Source: Polyangiaceae bacterium
GTDB lineage: Bacteria > Myxococcota_A > Polyangia > Polyangiales > Polyangiaceae
Assembly (NCBI GenBank): GCA_025936115.1
Contig: JAICTZ010000001.1
Coordinates: forward strand, 124,001 to 188,000
DNA: 64,000 bases
Reading direction: 5' to 3'
In this document: one piece after another, positions 44,147 to 54,237 of the stretch
Position numbering within the stretch: the first letter of the stretch is position 1
How the letters are laid out: the number at the start of each line of letters is the position of its first letter
Notes under the pieces: model-generated
What the model saw: only the letters and a program-made list of their open reading frames with translations
Database searches by the model: none
Told to the model about the DNA's origin: nothing
Position numbers and translations under genes: made by a program

Positions 44147-45136
44147 TCAGCGCCCCCGCCGGCGGAGGAACAAGAGTAGCGCGAGCCCTGCGAGCGCCGG
44201 CGCCGCCCTCATGGGGTCGCCGACGGCCGTAGCGAGAGCGCAGCCCGGTCGTCGAGGCGGCGGCTTCGGCGCGGACGTCTCGCGTCTCGGCTCGGCACCC
44301 GCGGCTTCGAACGCGCGAGCCGCGAGCTCCGTGAGCGGCGCCACCTCCACGAACGCACCGTGCGCGCCAGGTTCCCGGCAATCTCCGGGCAGCGGTTGCC
44401 GGAACACGCCGACGACGGCGCCGGTTGCTTCGCTCAATGCCGGCGCGCCCACGTCGCCCGCGCAGGGGCCGTCGTCGACGACGAACGTGCGCGGCGGCAG
44501 GTTGCCGAGACCCTCGCTCGTGTCGTCCGGACCCACCTCGACCACGCTCACGCCGGAGCGTCGCGCACGCGCGGTTTCGGGGAACTCGTTCTGGCCGTAA
44601 CCGATGACGGTCAGGCTTTCCCCTTTGACGACCGGGCGCTCGTTGCGCAGGGCGACGCCGCCGGCCGGCAGTGCGGTGTCGAGCACGACGAAGGCCACGT
44701 CGTCGACGCAGGCGAACGTCGAGTGCGTGCCCAAGATTTCGGTGCCGTGCGCCGCAGCCGCCGTGAACGGCACCTGCGTGCCGAAGTACACCCCCACGTT
44801 CGCAGGATCCAGAGGCTCCCCGACCCAACCGGCTCCGCTCGGTGTCGCGCTCCCATCGGGACGACAGCCGTACGCTTGTGAGTCGAAAACGGAGACGCAA
44901 TGGAGCGCGGTTAAGAGCAAGTTGGGCGCAACCAGCGTGCCGCTGCACACGACGTCGTCGTAGGGGTCAGGCTCGTCGGCCCGGATTTCTACGACGAAAT
45001 CGTCCTCGGGCCCGGAAATCTCGCCACCCACGACCCCCTCCGTCACGATCGCGACCATGCCGTCGTCGGGCGCACCGGCACACGCCGGGGCGAGCGCGCC
45101 GAAGAGCAGAGCGGTGAGACACCTGGCCGGCCTCAT
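44147..45136 (-). CDS. trypsin-like serine protease with MYXO-CTERM-like tail
   Basis: LLLTALHCVSV, VAFVVLDTALP; Ser region CAGDVGAPALSE (GDxG-A, Ser replaced); C-terminal PGCALATAVGDPMRAAPALAGLALLLFLRRRGR; start CAT 45134-45136. Confidence 0.8.
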   Translation of the reverse strand: MRPARCLTALLFGALAPACAGAPDDGMVAIVTEGVVGGEISGPEDDFVVEIRADEPDPYDDVVCSGTLVAPNLLLTALHCVSVFDSQAYGCRPDGSATPSGAGWVGEPLDPANVGVYFGTQVPFTAAAAHGTEILGTHSTFACVDDVAFVVLDTALPAGGVALRNERPVVKGESLTVIGYGQNEFPETARARRSGVSVVEVGPDDTSEGLGNLPPRTFVVDDGPCAGDVGAPALSEATGAVVGVFRQPLPGDCREPGAHGAFVEVAPLTELAARAFEAAGAEPRRETSAPKPPPRRPGCALATAVGDPMRAAPALAGLALLLFLRRRGR

Positions 45137-46767
45137 GGCTCGCCGAAGTCGAAGCAGGGAAAATCCCCGGTGAGGTGGCCCGTGGCGTCGACACGCAGCA
45201 CGTCCATGTGGAGCTTGCCCGATGTGTCGACGCACCACACGCTGCCGGGCTGCACGCGAGCACCCGTGCCTGGGTCGAAGTCCGGCGGCCCCATCGCACC
45301 GTTGAGCACGATGCCGCTTCCCGGCTCCGCGAGCGCCGTGAACCCCGGCACGAGGTCGTCCGGCCCCACGCCGAAGCTGTAGGGGCCGGAGAGGAGGCGC
45401 TGCATGCCGCTCGCGAGGTCGGCGCCCGTGAGCGGCGTGACCTTGCCCGCCGCGGCGGCCGCGTAGATCAAATAGTACGCGGCGTCGTAATAGTTTTCGC
45501 GGTCGCGCGTGCCCGCGTACACCGGAAATGCGGCGTCGAAGCGCGTCTGATACGCGTCGTAAATGGTGCGATCCTCCGCGGCGGCAAAATTCACTCCCGC
45601 GATGCGTCGATAGATTCCCGGGTTTTCCTCGAGCAGCCTGCCGAGCGGGTCCGACTTCACGTTCCAAGGCGAGAGCAGATAGAAGGGCTCCGAGCCCTGC
45701 GCCGTTCGCTCGAGCGCCGGCGCGATCGTGTCCATGAATTCGTCGGTCGCGGCCGAGATGATCACGTGGGGCGCGAACTCGCGTAAAAGCTCGATGGTTT
45801 CCGTGTAGTCGGGTGGACTCGAGGCAAGCTCCGAAGACTCAATCGTGACGGCGCGGAAGGTGTCCGAGGAGTTTTCGAGCGCCGGGCGGCCGTTGATCGT
45901 CAAGATGCCGCTCGTGAGGGCGCTCGACATCATCGAGAGCATGCGCACGTCGTCGGTGGTGACGAGCGCCACGCGTACGGGCTCGTCGGGTCCGAGGGTC
46001 CCCACGCCGCGCAGGTGCGCCACGGTGCGATCCAGGAGCGGGCCGTAAGGGATCGCGACCGACGCGCCGCCGGGCAGGATGTGCCAAATCAGGTTGTGCT
46101 CGTCGACGGCGATGAGCGACGGATCGGCCTCGAACGCGCTCATGATGAAGACCTGACGCTCAGCGCTATGACGCCGAAAGGCGTACTCGAGGTCCGACGA
46201 TTCGAGCGCGGCGAGGATGCCCGGCACCTCGAGCTCGACGATCAAATGATCGATCGCGCGGTCGAAGTCTTCGGGCGAGTGATAGACGTTCCTGCAGAGG
46301 ACCGCCAAGAGCGGCCGGCGTTTGTCTCCCTCGGCCGGGATGCCGCCCACGGTGCGCGCGGCCTCGCTCAGCGCCAGATCGTAGTTGAGCCCGTCGAGAC
46401 CGATGAGCTCCGCGGGAACGTTGCCGAACACACCGAAAATCACCGGGTCCGGATCGGAGTGGCGCAAGGCGTCGAGCCAGCCGTCTCTCGTGTTCGGCAA
46501 GAGGGCGGGGCACTCCGGCGTGATGAGTCGCACGCAATGTCCCTCGACGCAGGCGCTGGGATCGGGCTCGCCGCTCCAAGCGAGGCACTCCGAGTTCGTG
46601 CTGCACGCGGGCGCCGCCGTCGCGCCCGTGCCTCCACTTTGTCCCGACGTAGCGTCTTCACCGCGGTAGCTCGTGTCGGAAATCCCGAGCACGACGTTGC
46701 ACCCGAGCGCGACGGCGCCGGCCGAAGCCGCGAGCGAGCGTGCGGCGCGCGCCACGTTCAGAACCAT
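45133..46767 (-). CDS. branched-chain amino acid receptor-like (periplasmic-binding fold) lipoprotein
   Basis: Leader LAASAGAVALGC; VRVALVTTDDVRMLSMMSSALTSGILTINGRPALENSSDTFRAV...DRENYYDAAYYLIYAAAAAGKVTPLTGADLASGMQRLLSG. Confidence 0.7.
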   Translation of the reverse strand: MVLNVARAARSLAASAGAVALGCNVVLGISDTSYRGEDATSGQSGGTGATAAPACSTNSECLAWSGEPDPSACVEGHCVRLITPECPALLPNTRDGWLDALRHSDPDPVIFGVFGNVPAELIGLDGLNYDLALSEAARTVGGIPAEGDKRRPLLAVLCRNVYHSPEDFDRAIDHLIVELEVPGILAALESSDLEYAFRRHSAERQVFIMSAFEADPSLIAVDEHNLIWHILPGGASVAIPYGPLLDRTVAHLRGVGTLGPDEPVRVALVTTDDVRMLSMMSSALTSGILTINGRPALENSSDTFRAVTIESSELASSPPDYTETIELLREFAPHVIISAATDEFMDTIAPALERTAQGSEPFYLLSPWNVKSDPLGRLLEENPGIYRRIAGVNFAAAEDRTIYDAYQTRFDAAFPVYAGTRDRENYYDAAYYLIYAAAAAGKVTPLTGADLASGMQRLLSGPYSFGVGPDDLVPGFTALAEPGSGIVLNGAMGPPDFDPGTGARVQPGSVWCVDTSGKLHMDVLRVDATGHLTGDFPCFDFGEP

Positions 46768-47867
46768 CCCCTCACACCCAAGGTGATCGAAGCGGGGCCG
46801 GCCGCAACGTGCGCCTGCGCGGGCGTTTTACGGCCCCGCACGTCGTAAAAATAAAAGAGCGTCGCGCAGAGTCCGGCTGCGACGCCAGCGAGCGCGACAC
46901 CGGTGGCCGCGTTGCCGAGCCCGCGCGCTCGGGCCGTTTCGTCGAGGCCCTGGCTATTGCAGGCGTGCGACGCGTCGCAATCTCCGCTGTCGTGCGCGTG
47001 GTCCCACTTCGATTTCGCAACCCACGCGAGCACCCCCGAGCTCACGAGCGCCGCGGCGCTGACCCCGCCCGCCACCCAGGTTCGCGCGGAAATGCCGTGT
47101 GCTTCGGGTGGAGGTGCTTCCGACGCGGCCGCAGGCGCTCGCTCGGCGCGCGACGGAGCGGCCGCTGGCGCAGTGGGCAACGGCGTGAGTGCGGGAACGA
47201 TGACCGTACGCAGCTGCCCGGGGTGCGTCACGAGCACCGTCGTCGACCACTCGGCATGCCCCGGCGCCGTGGCGCGAATCACGTGACTACCTGGATCCAC
47301 GATCGCAGGGATGTTCACGTCGGACGCCGTGAGCTGGACGCCGTTGCGCGACACGACCAGGCCCGGGGTGCCGGCGGCGTCGAGCTCGATGCGCAAACGC
47401 AAGAGTCGCGGCTGAAGCTCGGCGGCGCGGAGCTCGGCCTCGGCAGCTTGTTGCGGGCGCTCCTGAGTCCGAGCGAGGCGAGCCGCCGCGAGATACTCGG
47501 ACCAGGCCGTTCCCGTCATGCCCGCGTCGGCGTGGCAGCGCGCCAGGTTGAGGAGCGCGCCCGGTGACGGCTCGAGGCGCTCACTTTCCGCGAACCTGTC
47601 GCACGCCTCGACGATCTGGCCGTCGGCGAGGAGCTTTCGCCCCTCACGGAACAGCTGCTCGGCGGTGGGCGCTTCTTCGGCCGCTGCCCTGACGGAAACC
47701 GCGAGCGACAGCGCCGTGAGCGCAGCGACGAAATGCCGGCGCCTCCGACTACGAGAAGTTTGCCAAGAGGCAGTCCACGAAGGCTGATTGCTCCCCCGCA
47801 CAGGCCTCCTCCTTCGGCAATGGGCGACCGTCGTCGGGCGCGCACTCGTAGCTTGTGCTCGGTTCAT
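46758..47867 (-). CDS. TPR-containing membrane protein (PEGA-like repeat region)
   Basis: EEAPTAEQLFREGRKLLADGQIVEACDRFAESERLEPSPGALLNLARCHADAG; IPAIVDPGSHVIRATAPGHAEW; C-terminal TM segments; start may be GTG near 47801. Confidence 0.75.
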   Translation of the reverse strand: MNRAQATSARPTTVAHCRRRRPVRGSNQPSWTASWQTSRSRRRRHFVAALTALSLAVSVRAAAEEAPTAEQLFREGRKLLADGQIVEACDRFAESERLEPSPGALLNLARCHADAGMTGTAWSEYLAAARLARTQERPQQAAEAELRAAELQPRLLRLRIELDAAGTPGLVVSRNGVQLTASDVNIPAIVDPGSHVIRATAPGHAEWSTTVLVTHPGQLRTVIVPALTPLPTAPAAAPSRAERAPAAASEAPPPEAHGISARTWVAGGVSAAALVSSGVLAWVAKSKWDHAHDSGDCDASHACNSQGLDETARARGLGNAATGVALAGVAAGLCATLFYFYDVRGRKTPAQAHVAAGPASITLGVRGWF

Positions 47868-48306
47868 TCGCCATGCAGGCGAGGAATGCGTCGGACTGCT
47901 CCTGGCAACCGGGATAGTAGAGATCCGGATCCAAGCACCAGCCCGTCACGCAAGCGTCGTAATCCTGGTTGGCGCACGCGGTCTCGCCCGCCGTCGTGCA
48001 GACGCTCTCGCAGAGCGGGAGCCGCGCCGCTGCGGCGGCAGCGTGGGCGTCCGTCGACGCGCCGCCTTCACCCCCGGCTTCATTCGCGGTGTCGGCCATG
48101 CCGCCGCTTCCCATGCCGCCCTTGCCACCCGTTCCTGCGCTCGCGCCGGAACCTTGGCCTCCCCCGTTTACAGCGTCCCGATTGGACTCGCCGCACCCGA
48201 GTGGGAGAGCAGCGAGAACGATCGCGACGACGCCCAGTCGCAGCGTTCTCATGGCGCGCATGGTACTCGCCGTCAGGCCGCGTGGCACAGCGCATAAATG
48301 GCGCAA
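47749..48306 (-). CDS. Cys-rich putative lipoprotein
   Basis: MRTLRLGVVAIVLAALPLGCGES leader; C-terminal regularly spaced Cys; start probably internal Met. Confidence 0.65.
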   Translation of the reverse strand: MRHLCAVPRGLTASTMRAMRTLRLGVVAIVLAALPLGCGESNRDAVNGGGQGSGASAGTGGKGGMGSGGMADTANEAGGEGGASTDAHAAAAAARLPLCESVCTTAGETACANQDYDACVTGWCLDPDLYYPGCQEQSDAFLACMANEPSTSYECAPDDGRPLPKEEACAGEQSAFVDCLLANFS

Positions 48307-48364
48307 TCCTGCCCATTCGCCGGCCCGTCGTCCTGCCGTCGTTTAGCAACGGATCAATCGAGCG

Positions 48365-50092
48365 TCACTGTCGCCGGCGGCGTGGACGGCGGATACGATA
48401 AGTGTTCAAGCGGTTGAGCAGCGTGCTGCGCGAGATGCCGAGGAATTCGGCAGCAAGCGATTGGTTGCCACCGCACTCGTTGAGGGCGAGCACGATCCGA
48501 TCGCGTTCGGCGCGCTCCTCAGGCGTGAGATCCGTAACGGGAAGCTCCGCGTCGGGGCCGCTCGGCGGCGCGACTTGCGTCGGCCGGACGAGCACGACCG
48601 AACGCATCTTCTCGAGCGGCAGGTGCTCGGGTCCAATCGCGCGCCCCTCCGATAGCGCGAATGCGCGTTCGACGACGTTACGCAGCTCACGGATGTTTCC
48701 GGGCCACGCGTAGTCCATCAAGCACACGGCGGCGTCGTCGCGAATGCGCGGGCTCGCCCCGCCGGCTGCTACCGAACGCAGAAAGCTCGAGGCGAGCGGC
48801 AGCACGTCCTCGCGACGGGCGCGGAGCGGCGGCACCGCCGCCGTGAACCCCGCGAGGCGATAGTAAAGGTCGCGGCGAAATACACCCGACAAGGCGTCTG
48901 CTTCCAGATCGCGATTGGTGGCGGCGATGAAGCGCACGTCGATCGTGCGGGGTTTGACGGAGCCGAGGCTCAGGACCTCGCGAGTCTCGAGCGCTTGCAG
49001 GAGCTTCGGCTGCAGGCGTTGCGGCAGCTCGCCGATCTCGTCGAGGAACACCGTGCCGCCCTGCGCGGACTCGAGCAGGCCGGGCTTGCGCTGCACCGCT
49101 CCCGTGAACGCGCCCTTCTCGTGGCCGAACAGTTCGCTCTCGAGCAAGGACTCCGCGAGCGCGACGCAGTTCACGCGCACGAAGGGTTGGCCGTGCCGGT
49201 CCGAGCGCTCGTGGATGTGGCGCGCGAGCACGTCCTTGCCGACCCCGGTCTCACCGAGGATGAGCACGTTGATGTTGCTGCGCGCGACGGGCTCGAGCTG
49301 CGCATAGAGCGCGAGCACGGCCGGCGAGCGCACGATCACGTCGGTGGGAGCGCTGCCAGGTGCCTCGCCACCGCGAGGTGCGGCCGCGGAAAGCAGCGAG
49401 TTCGCCGAAGTGCCGTCGCGCGGGTACTCGAGGACGGACACGCGCGCCTCCGTGCTCGTCCCGGCGAGCGCCCGCTCGACCCGCGCGGCGACGTCGGCGA
49501 CTTCCTCGGCGGTGTGCTCGATCAGGAGCACGGCCCACGCGTTCGCTGCGAGGCGCCCGAGCACGTCGGACGCCTTCAGTTCCGCGGCGATGCGGAGCGC
49601 GGCGTCGCCCTTCGGCTTGGCGACGAGCTCGACGCGCACGAGGCTGAAGGCTTGATGCCCGTTCTCGCGCGCGCGTTCACACTGCTCGGCGAGGCGCGCC
49701 TCGAGGTACTCCGAGCTCAGCACCTGCCGCACGGCGGCGCGCGATCGCACCGGCCGCACGAGCAGCACGAACTCGCCCACGACGAACGCCTCACCGACCG
49801 CGATGCCCGCGCGCGTCTCGGGCGGCACCGGCTGCCCGCGCACGAGCGTGCCATTGGACGAGCTCAAGTCCTCGACCGTAAGCCCTTCGGGTTCGACGCA
49901 CAGCAGAGCGTGCCGGCGGGAGACGCCGTCGGCCACGAGCCGGACGTCGGCGTCCTCGCCCCGCCCGATCACGAGCGTTGCCGTCGGCGGGAGCTCGACC
50001 GTCCACGGATCGCCGTGTCCGGCTACCAGCAGTTCGTACCCCGCCGCATCGGCCGAGAGCTTGGCGGTGGACTCGTTCGCTGCCGAAGGCAC
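48365..50092 (-). CDS. FHA-domain sigma54-dependent transcriptional activator
   Basis: FHA ([25 protein letters not shown]...[12 protein letters not shown]-like), AAA+ ([21 protein letters not shown]), HTH_8 ([20 protein letters not shown]). Confidence 0.93.
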   Translation of the reverse strand: MPSAANESTAKLSADAAGYELLVAGHGDPWTVELPPTATLVIGRGEDADVRLVADGVSRRHALLCVEPEGLTVEDLSSSNGTLVRGQPVPPETRAGIAVGEAFVVGEFVLLVRPVRSRAAVRQVLSSEYLEARLAEQCERARENGHQAFSLVRVELVAKPKGDAALRIAAELKASDVLGRLAANAWAVLLIEHTAEEVADVAARVERALAGTSTEARVSVLEYPRDGTSANSLLSAAAPRGGEAPGSAPTDVIVRSPAVLALYAQLEPVARSNINVLILGETGVGKDVLARHIHERSDRHGQPFVRVNCVALAESLLESELFGHEKGAFTGAVQRKPGLLESAQGGTVFLDEIGELPQRLQPKLLQALETREVLSLGSVKPRTIDVRFIAATNRDLEADALSGVFRRDLYYRLAGFTAAVPPLRARREDVLPLASSFLRSVAAGGASPRIRDDAAVCLMDYAWPGNIRELRNVVERAFALSEGRAIGPEHLPLEKMRSVVLVRPTQVAPPSGPDAELPVTDLTPEERAERDRIVLALNECGGNQSLAAEFLGISRSTLLNRLNTYRIRRPRRRRQ

Positions 50093-50120
50093 GGCCCGAT
50101 GCTATCGCGAAACTCGGCCC

Positions 50121-50600
50121 TCATGCAGCTTCCGCTGACCAAATGACCTCCAGCGTGCCGCCGTATGGCGTCGCCCTCCACTGCCCGCTCAGTTGTCGTA
50201 TCCGCTCCTCGACGCGGATCACTAGCTCTTCCGTGAGCCACTCCGGCAGCTCGGTATCGAGGGCGTCGGCATAACGTCTCAAACCGGCGATGAGCTCACT
50301 CGGGGGGCGCTGCTTCGTGGCTCCGTGCAGCGCGCCCACGAGGCGTTCGATAGCGAGGAGCTCCGTGGCGCTCGGAGCGGCCGGCTTCGTGCGATCGTTC
50401 ATCTCCTCGAGCGTCGTCCCCGCCGCGAGCTGGCCCCAAAAGCCATGAGTGAGCCTGGCCTCGCTCTCGACGGCGAGGTGCAAAAGATCGTGTATCAGGA
50501 GGCTCCGTGTCTCGCAGACGACGCGTTCGGTGCGCCCGTCGCCGTGAACGACTTCGAGCGCGTGCTCACGGTCGGTGAGCTTGATGAAGCGGATGCGCAC
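50121..50600 (-). CDS. hypothetical protein (159 aa)
   Basis: Coherent ORF MRIRFIKLTDREHALEVVHGDGRTERVVCETRSLLIHDLLHLAVESEARL; between regulator and eCIS block. Confidence 0.65.
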   Translation of the reverse strand: MRIRFIKLTDREHALEVVHGDGRTERVVCETRSLLIHDLLHLAVESEARLTHGFWGQLAAGTTLEEMNDRTKPAAPSATELLAIERLVGALHGATKQRPPSELIAGLRRYADALDTELPEWLTEELVIRVEERIRQLSGQWRATPYGGTLEVIWSAEAA

Positions 50601-50679
50601 GGCCGGTGCAGCGAGATTTAGCAGACGGGCCGCGTGACTCCAATCGCGGGGTCACCTGACCTGCGCCCGTCGTACGTCC

Positions 50680-53600
50680 TCACGAATTGTCGTGATCCGG
50701 ACCGTCCTCTTTGCGGGCGTGATTGAACATCTCCTTCATCGTCGCCTCGCGGTCGAAGTCGGGCTCGACGAATTTGATGTCGTGAATATCGACGTCGAAG
50801 GGCTGCCCCTCACGGTACGTGAAGGGAAACATCGCGCCCACGCGGAGCGGCGGCTTGTAGCTGAGCTCCTTGCCCCCGAAGTCGTGGTGGTAGAGGTTCT
50901 TCGTGTAAAGCCAGAGGTCGAGGTTCACGTCGAAGGTCGCAAACACGCGGAAAGTCAGCTCGGCTTGGGCCGTGAGCGCCGCGTACCCCGCGAGCACGAT
51001 GCCTTTACCGGGGCGCCACTCGAAGCCTGCGCCGAGCTCGGCGAGGAGCTTCAGCGCCGCCGTGACCGACACGTGGCCCACGATCTCGGCCGTGAAGACG
51101 AGCACGCGACCGCCCACGCCGAGGTGAAGCTCCGCGGTGAGCCCCACCGTCGCAGGTAGCGCGAGAATGCCGGCGCCGACGACGCTCGTCTCGTCCTCTT
51201 TCTCGGGGTTGTACTTGACGCGAAAGAAGGCTTTACGGAGCTCGAGCGGATCGAGGCGCGCGAACGCCTCGAGACTCCCGCCGATTTTGACGTACAGGCT
51301 CGCTACGCCGAGATTGATGAACGAAAAGTCGAGATCGATCGGCCTGCCGATGGGGATCTTTTTGTCGAGCAGCGGCTCCTTCGTGATCTTGACGGTCTCG
51401 GCGATGCCGACTTCGCCGACGACGTGCCAGGAGCCGTTCGGCAGCACGACGAGCTCGATCGTGCCGAAGAGCCAATCAGTGAAAAAGACGGTGACGATGC
51501 CGCCGCCGTAGGCGTGGAACGACGGCGCGATCTTGCCGGTCGGCTTGCCGTCCTTGTCGTACTCGCGATTGGTCGCGCCGAGCGTCACCTCGCCGTCGAT
51601 GCGCTTCCACTTGAAGGGCACGCGCGCGCTCACGTCGATGATGCCGCGGTCGTACGCGCCCTTGAGCTCGGCGCGGTGGCCCGCGATTTCGACGAGGACG
51701 CGGCCGTTGCCGGAGAGCGCCCAGTCGCCTTCGGGTGAACGCCGCACCTCCGCCGCGAGCGTGCCGCTCTTGACGATCGAGAGATCGGTCTTGAGCTCGA
51801 ACACGCCGCCGAGCACGAGGCCGTCCTTCTCCGAATATTCGAGGTGGAGGGCGGCGCGTTTGAAGAGCGGCACGTCGAGCTCGGCGTCGCCGTCCGCGAT
51901 GAGCTTGCCCTGCGCGTAGCTCACCGCGAGCGTCGCGTGTTTCACGCCGGGCACGCGCTTCGACGGGATCGTGAGCGTCCCCGAGGCGCCCCACTCGTTC
52001 TTTTTGTACCAAAAACGAATGCTGCTCTCGGCAAGCTTCTTTTCGAACGTGAAGTCACCGTCGAGCTCGAAACCGCCCTCCGTGCTGCCCTTCGCGCTCA
52101 AGCTGCCGGAGCCCACCCGCTCGATGCCGAACTCGACGCGACCGTCGGCGTAGAAGGCGAGGTTTTGATTCACGCCGAGCGTGACCCGCGCGCGTGGCAC
52201 CGTGAACGGCTTCGGCACGTTCAGGTCCTCGGCGCCGAACGTGGTCTCGAGCGCGACGGAGTTGCCGCGAAAGACGAGGTTCACCGGCAGCTTCTCGAGC
52301 ACGCTGAGGCTCGGCTTGATGCGGCCGGGCAGGTACAGCTCCCGGCCGTCGAAATCGAGCGCGCCGAACTCGATCGGGCTGAGCGGCCCGAAGTGACCTT
52401 GCGCGTTGGCCAGGCCCGGGACGCGCATGGCCCAGGCGTGCACCGTGTGCTCGAGCCGCCGAATGGTGAACTGTCGGCGTTCACCGATCGGCGTCGTCAC
52501 GCCGATCTTGGTGCGCGGGTAGCGCCAGAGCTCGTCGGGCGTGAGCACGCCGAGCGGTTGATTCAGATCAGCGCCGCCTTTCGAGCCCACGTCCATTTCG
52601 ATGCGGGCGCCGGGCGGGAAGCCGAGCGCCAGGATCTCCCCGGGGGTGAGCTGCCGCTTCTGGTCTTTCGGATTCCAGCGAATCGGGACTCGCATCAAGC
52701 CCGCGACGTAAATCACGGTGACCTTCGAGGAGCCGATCAGCTCCTCTCGCGTCCAGCGGTGCTTTTTCAGCGGCTTTTCTGGGTTCGGATCGCTCAGATC
52801 GAACAGCCCCACGTGGGACGAGTCGAGCTCGAGCGTCGCGATGTGCCGACCGGCGAGCACGTCCGCGAAGGGCCAGCGCGACGGCTTACTCGAGCCCTCG
52901 AGCGCCTCGATCTTTTCGAACACGACGTCGTAGTTGTCGAAGACGGCCTCGGCGCTACGGTGCTTTGGCGGCAGCGCGTCCAAGACTTGCTTGGTGCGGA
53001 GCGCGCTCGCGACGGCCTGATCGACCTGCTTTGCGATCGTGGAACCGGAGGCGGAGTTCGCCTTGCTTTCGAGGAGCTCGAGGTTCGTCGCGGGCGTCGC
53101 CAGAAAGGCGCGGTTCGGCGCGTCGGGCCAGCCGCCGATCTGGAGCTCGACGACGTGATCGACGTCGTGAGTGATCTCCCCGCTGCCGGCTTTGTCCCAA
53201 AACGGACGCCGTAGCCGCGCGGCGAGCTCGACGATGTTGTCCGCGATGACGGCGCGTAGGCCCTGCGTGCCCGTGACGATGTAAGTATGCTTATCCTTGA
53301 CGAGCGGCTTGAGCGCCGCGACGGTGCCGGCGTCCGCGCCCATTGCCTGGTTCCAGCGCGAGACCTGCTCGGCGTCGTTCTCGCCTTTGCGGCTGAATTT
53401 GTGGGAGCGATAGTACGTGCGGCTGGTCGGGTAGCGCTCCGCCTTGAACTTCGGGATGTGGAGCACCGGGATGTAGAGGGCCTGCTCCGAGTTCGCGATT
53501 TTGGGACCGAGGCGCGGCTTGGTCGCGTCGACGGCCGGGGGTGGCGCAGGCGCGTCGGTCTTGTTGGGGGTCTTCGCGCCCGGCGCTGGCTTCTGGGTCA

Positions 53601-54237
53601 CACGTTGGACGAGCTCGTTCGTCTTGCGCCGCGCGCCGCCCGTCTGCTGGACGGTGTGGGCGAGCTCGTGTGCGAGGAGCCAGCGCCCGGCGTCGGTGTG
53701 CGGCTGGTATTGGCCGGCCGCGAAGTACACGTCGCGCCCGCGCGTGAACGCCTGCGCGTCGATTTCGCGCGCGGCCGCGGCGGCGCGCGTGTCGTCGTGG
53801 ATCCTCACCCCCCCGAGATCGGTGCCGAGCCGCGGTTCGAAGAACGCGCGTTCGGCGCCCGACAACGGATGCCCGCCGCCGCCCTCGAGCAACGACTCGA
53901 AGCGCGGACCCGCCTCGAATGCACCCGCGCCGCCGTGACGCTGGACCGCGGGCTCGTCGTGCTTCTTTTTGTGCTCGTCGTCGAGGAGCGGCCGCGGCTT
54001 GACCGGGTCCGTCTTCGGCTGCACCGCCGGGGCCGTGGCCGCGCCGCCGAGGCTCGCCGGCGCGCTGCGTTTCTCTCCGTACCCGACGACTTCCGTCGCC
54101 ACGCGATCGGCCTCGTGCTCGAGCTCGTCGTGCGCGGAGCCCACCGTGAGCTTGGTGGCGATGCCGTGCTTGCGTTTGATTTCGGCGACTCGGGCGGGAG
54201 CGAGCGGCGCGCGCTGCTTGTCCGCCCGAGCGTTCAT
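50680..54237 (-). CDS. eCIS-associated DUF4157 (eCIS core) protein with HNH-like motif and large beta-rich C-terminus; candidate cargo
   Basis: LSGAERAFFEPRLGTDLGGVRIHDDTRAAAAAREIDAQAFTRGRDVYFAAGQYQPHTDAGRWLLAHELAHTVQQ (DUF4157); THDVDHVVELQIGGWPDAPNRAFLATPATNLELLESKANSASGS; start CAT 54235-54237. Confidence 0.88.
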   Translation of the reverse strand: MNARADKQRAPLAPARVAEIKRKHGIATKLTVGSAHDELEHEADRVATEVVGYGEKRSAPASLGGAATAPAVQPKTDPVKPRPLLDDEHKKKHDEPAVQRHGGAGAFEAGPRFESLLEGGGGHPLSGAERAFFEPRLGTDLGGVRIHDDTRAAAAAREIDAQAFTRGRDVYFAAGQYQPHTDAGRWLLAHELAHTVQQTGGARRKTNELVQRVTQKPAPGAKTPNKTDAPAPPPAVDATKPRLGPKIANSEQALYIPVLHIPKFKAERYPTSRTYYRSHKFSRKGENDAEQVSRWNQAMGADAGTVAALKPLVKDKHTYIVTGTQGLRAVIADNIVELAARLRRPFWDKAGSGEITHDVDHVVELQIGGWPDAPNRAFLATPATNLELLESKANSASGSTIAKQVDQAVASALRTKQVLDALPPKHRSAEAVFDNYDVVFEKIEALEGSSKPSRWPFADVLAGRHIATLELDSSHVGLFDLSDPNPEKPLKKHRWTREELIGSSKVTVIYVAGLMRVPIRWNPKDQKRQLTPGEILALGFPPGARIEMDVGSKGGADLNQPLGVLTPDELWRYPRTKIGVTTPIGERRQFTIRRLEHTVHAWAMRVPGLANAQGHFGPLSPIEFGALDFDGRELYLPGRIKPSLSVLEKLPVNLVFRGNSVALETTFGAEDLNVPKPFTVPRARVTLGVNQNLAFYADGRVEFGIERVGSGSLSAKGSTEGGFELDGDFTFEKKLAESSIRFWYKKNEWGASGTLTIPSKRVPGVKHATLAVSYAQGKLIADGDAELDVPLFKRAALHLEYSEKDGLVLGGVFELKTDLSIVKSGTLAAEVRRSPEGDWALSGNGRVLVEIAGHRAELKGAYDRGIIDVSARVPFKWKRIDGEVTLGATNREYDKDGKPTGKIAPSFHAYGGGIVTVFFTDWLFGTIELVVLPNGSWHVVGEVGIAETVKITKEPLLDKKIPIGRPIDLDFSFINLGVASLYVKIGGSLEAFARLDPLELRKAFFRVKYNPEKEDETSVVGAGILALPATVGLTAELHLGVGGRVLVFTAEIVGHVSVTAALKLLAELGAGFEWRPGKGIVLAGYAALTAQAELTFRVFATFDVNLDLWLYTKNLYHHDFGGKELSYKPPLRVGAMFPFTYREGQPFDVDIHDIKFVEPDFDREATMKEMFNHARKEDGPDHDNS

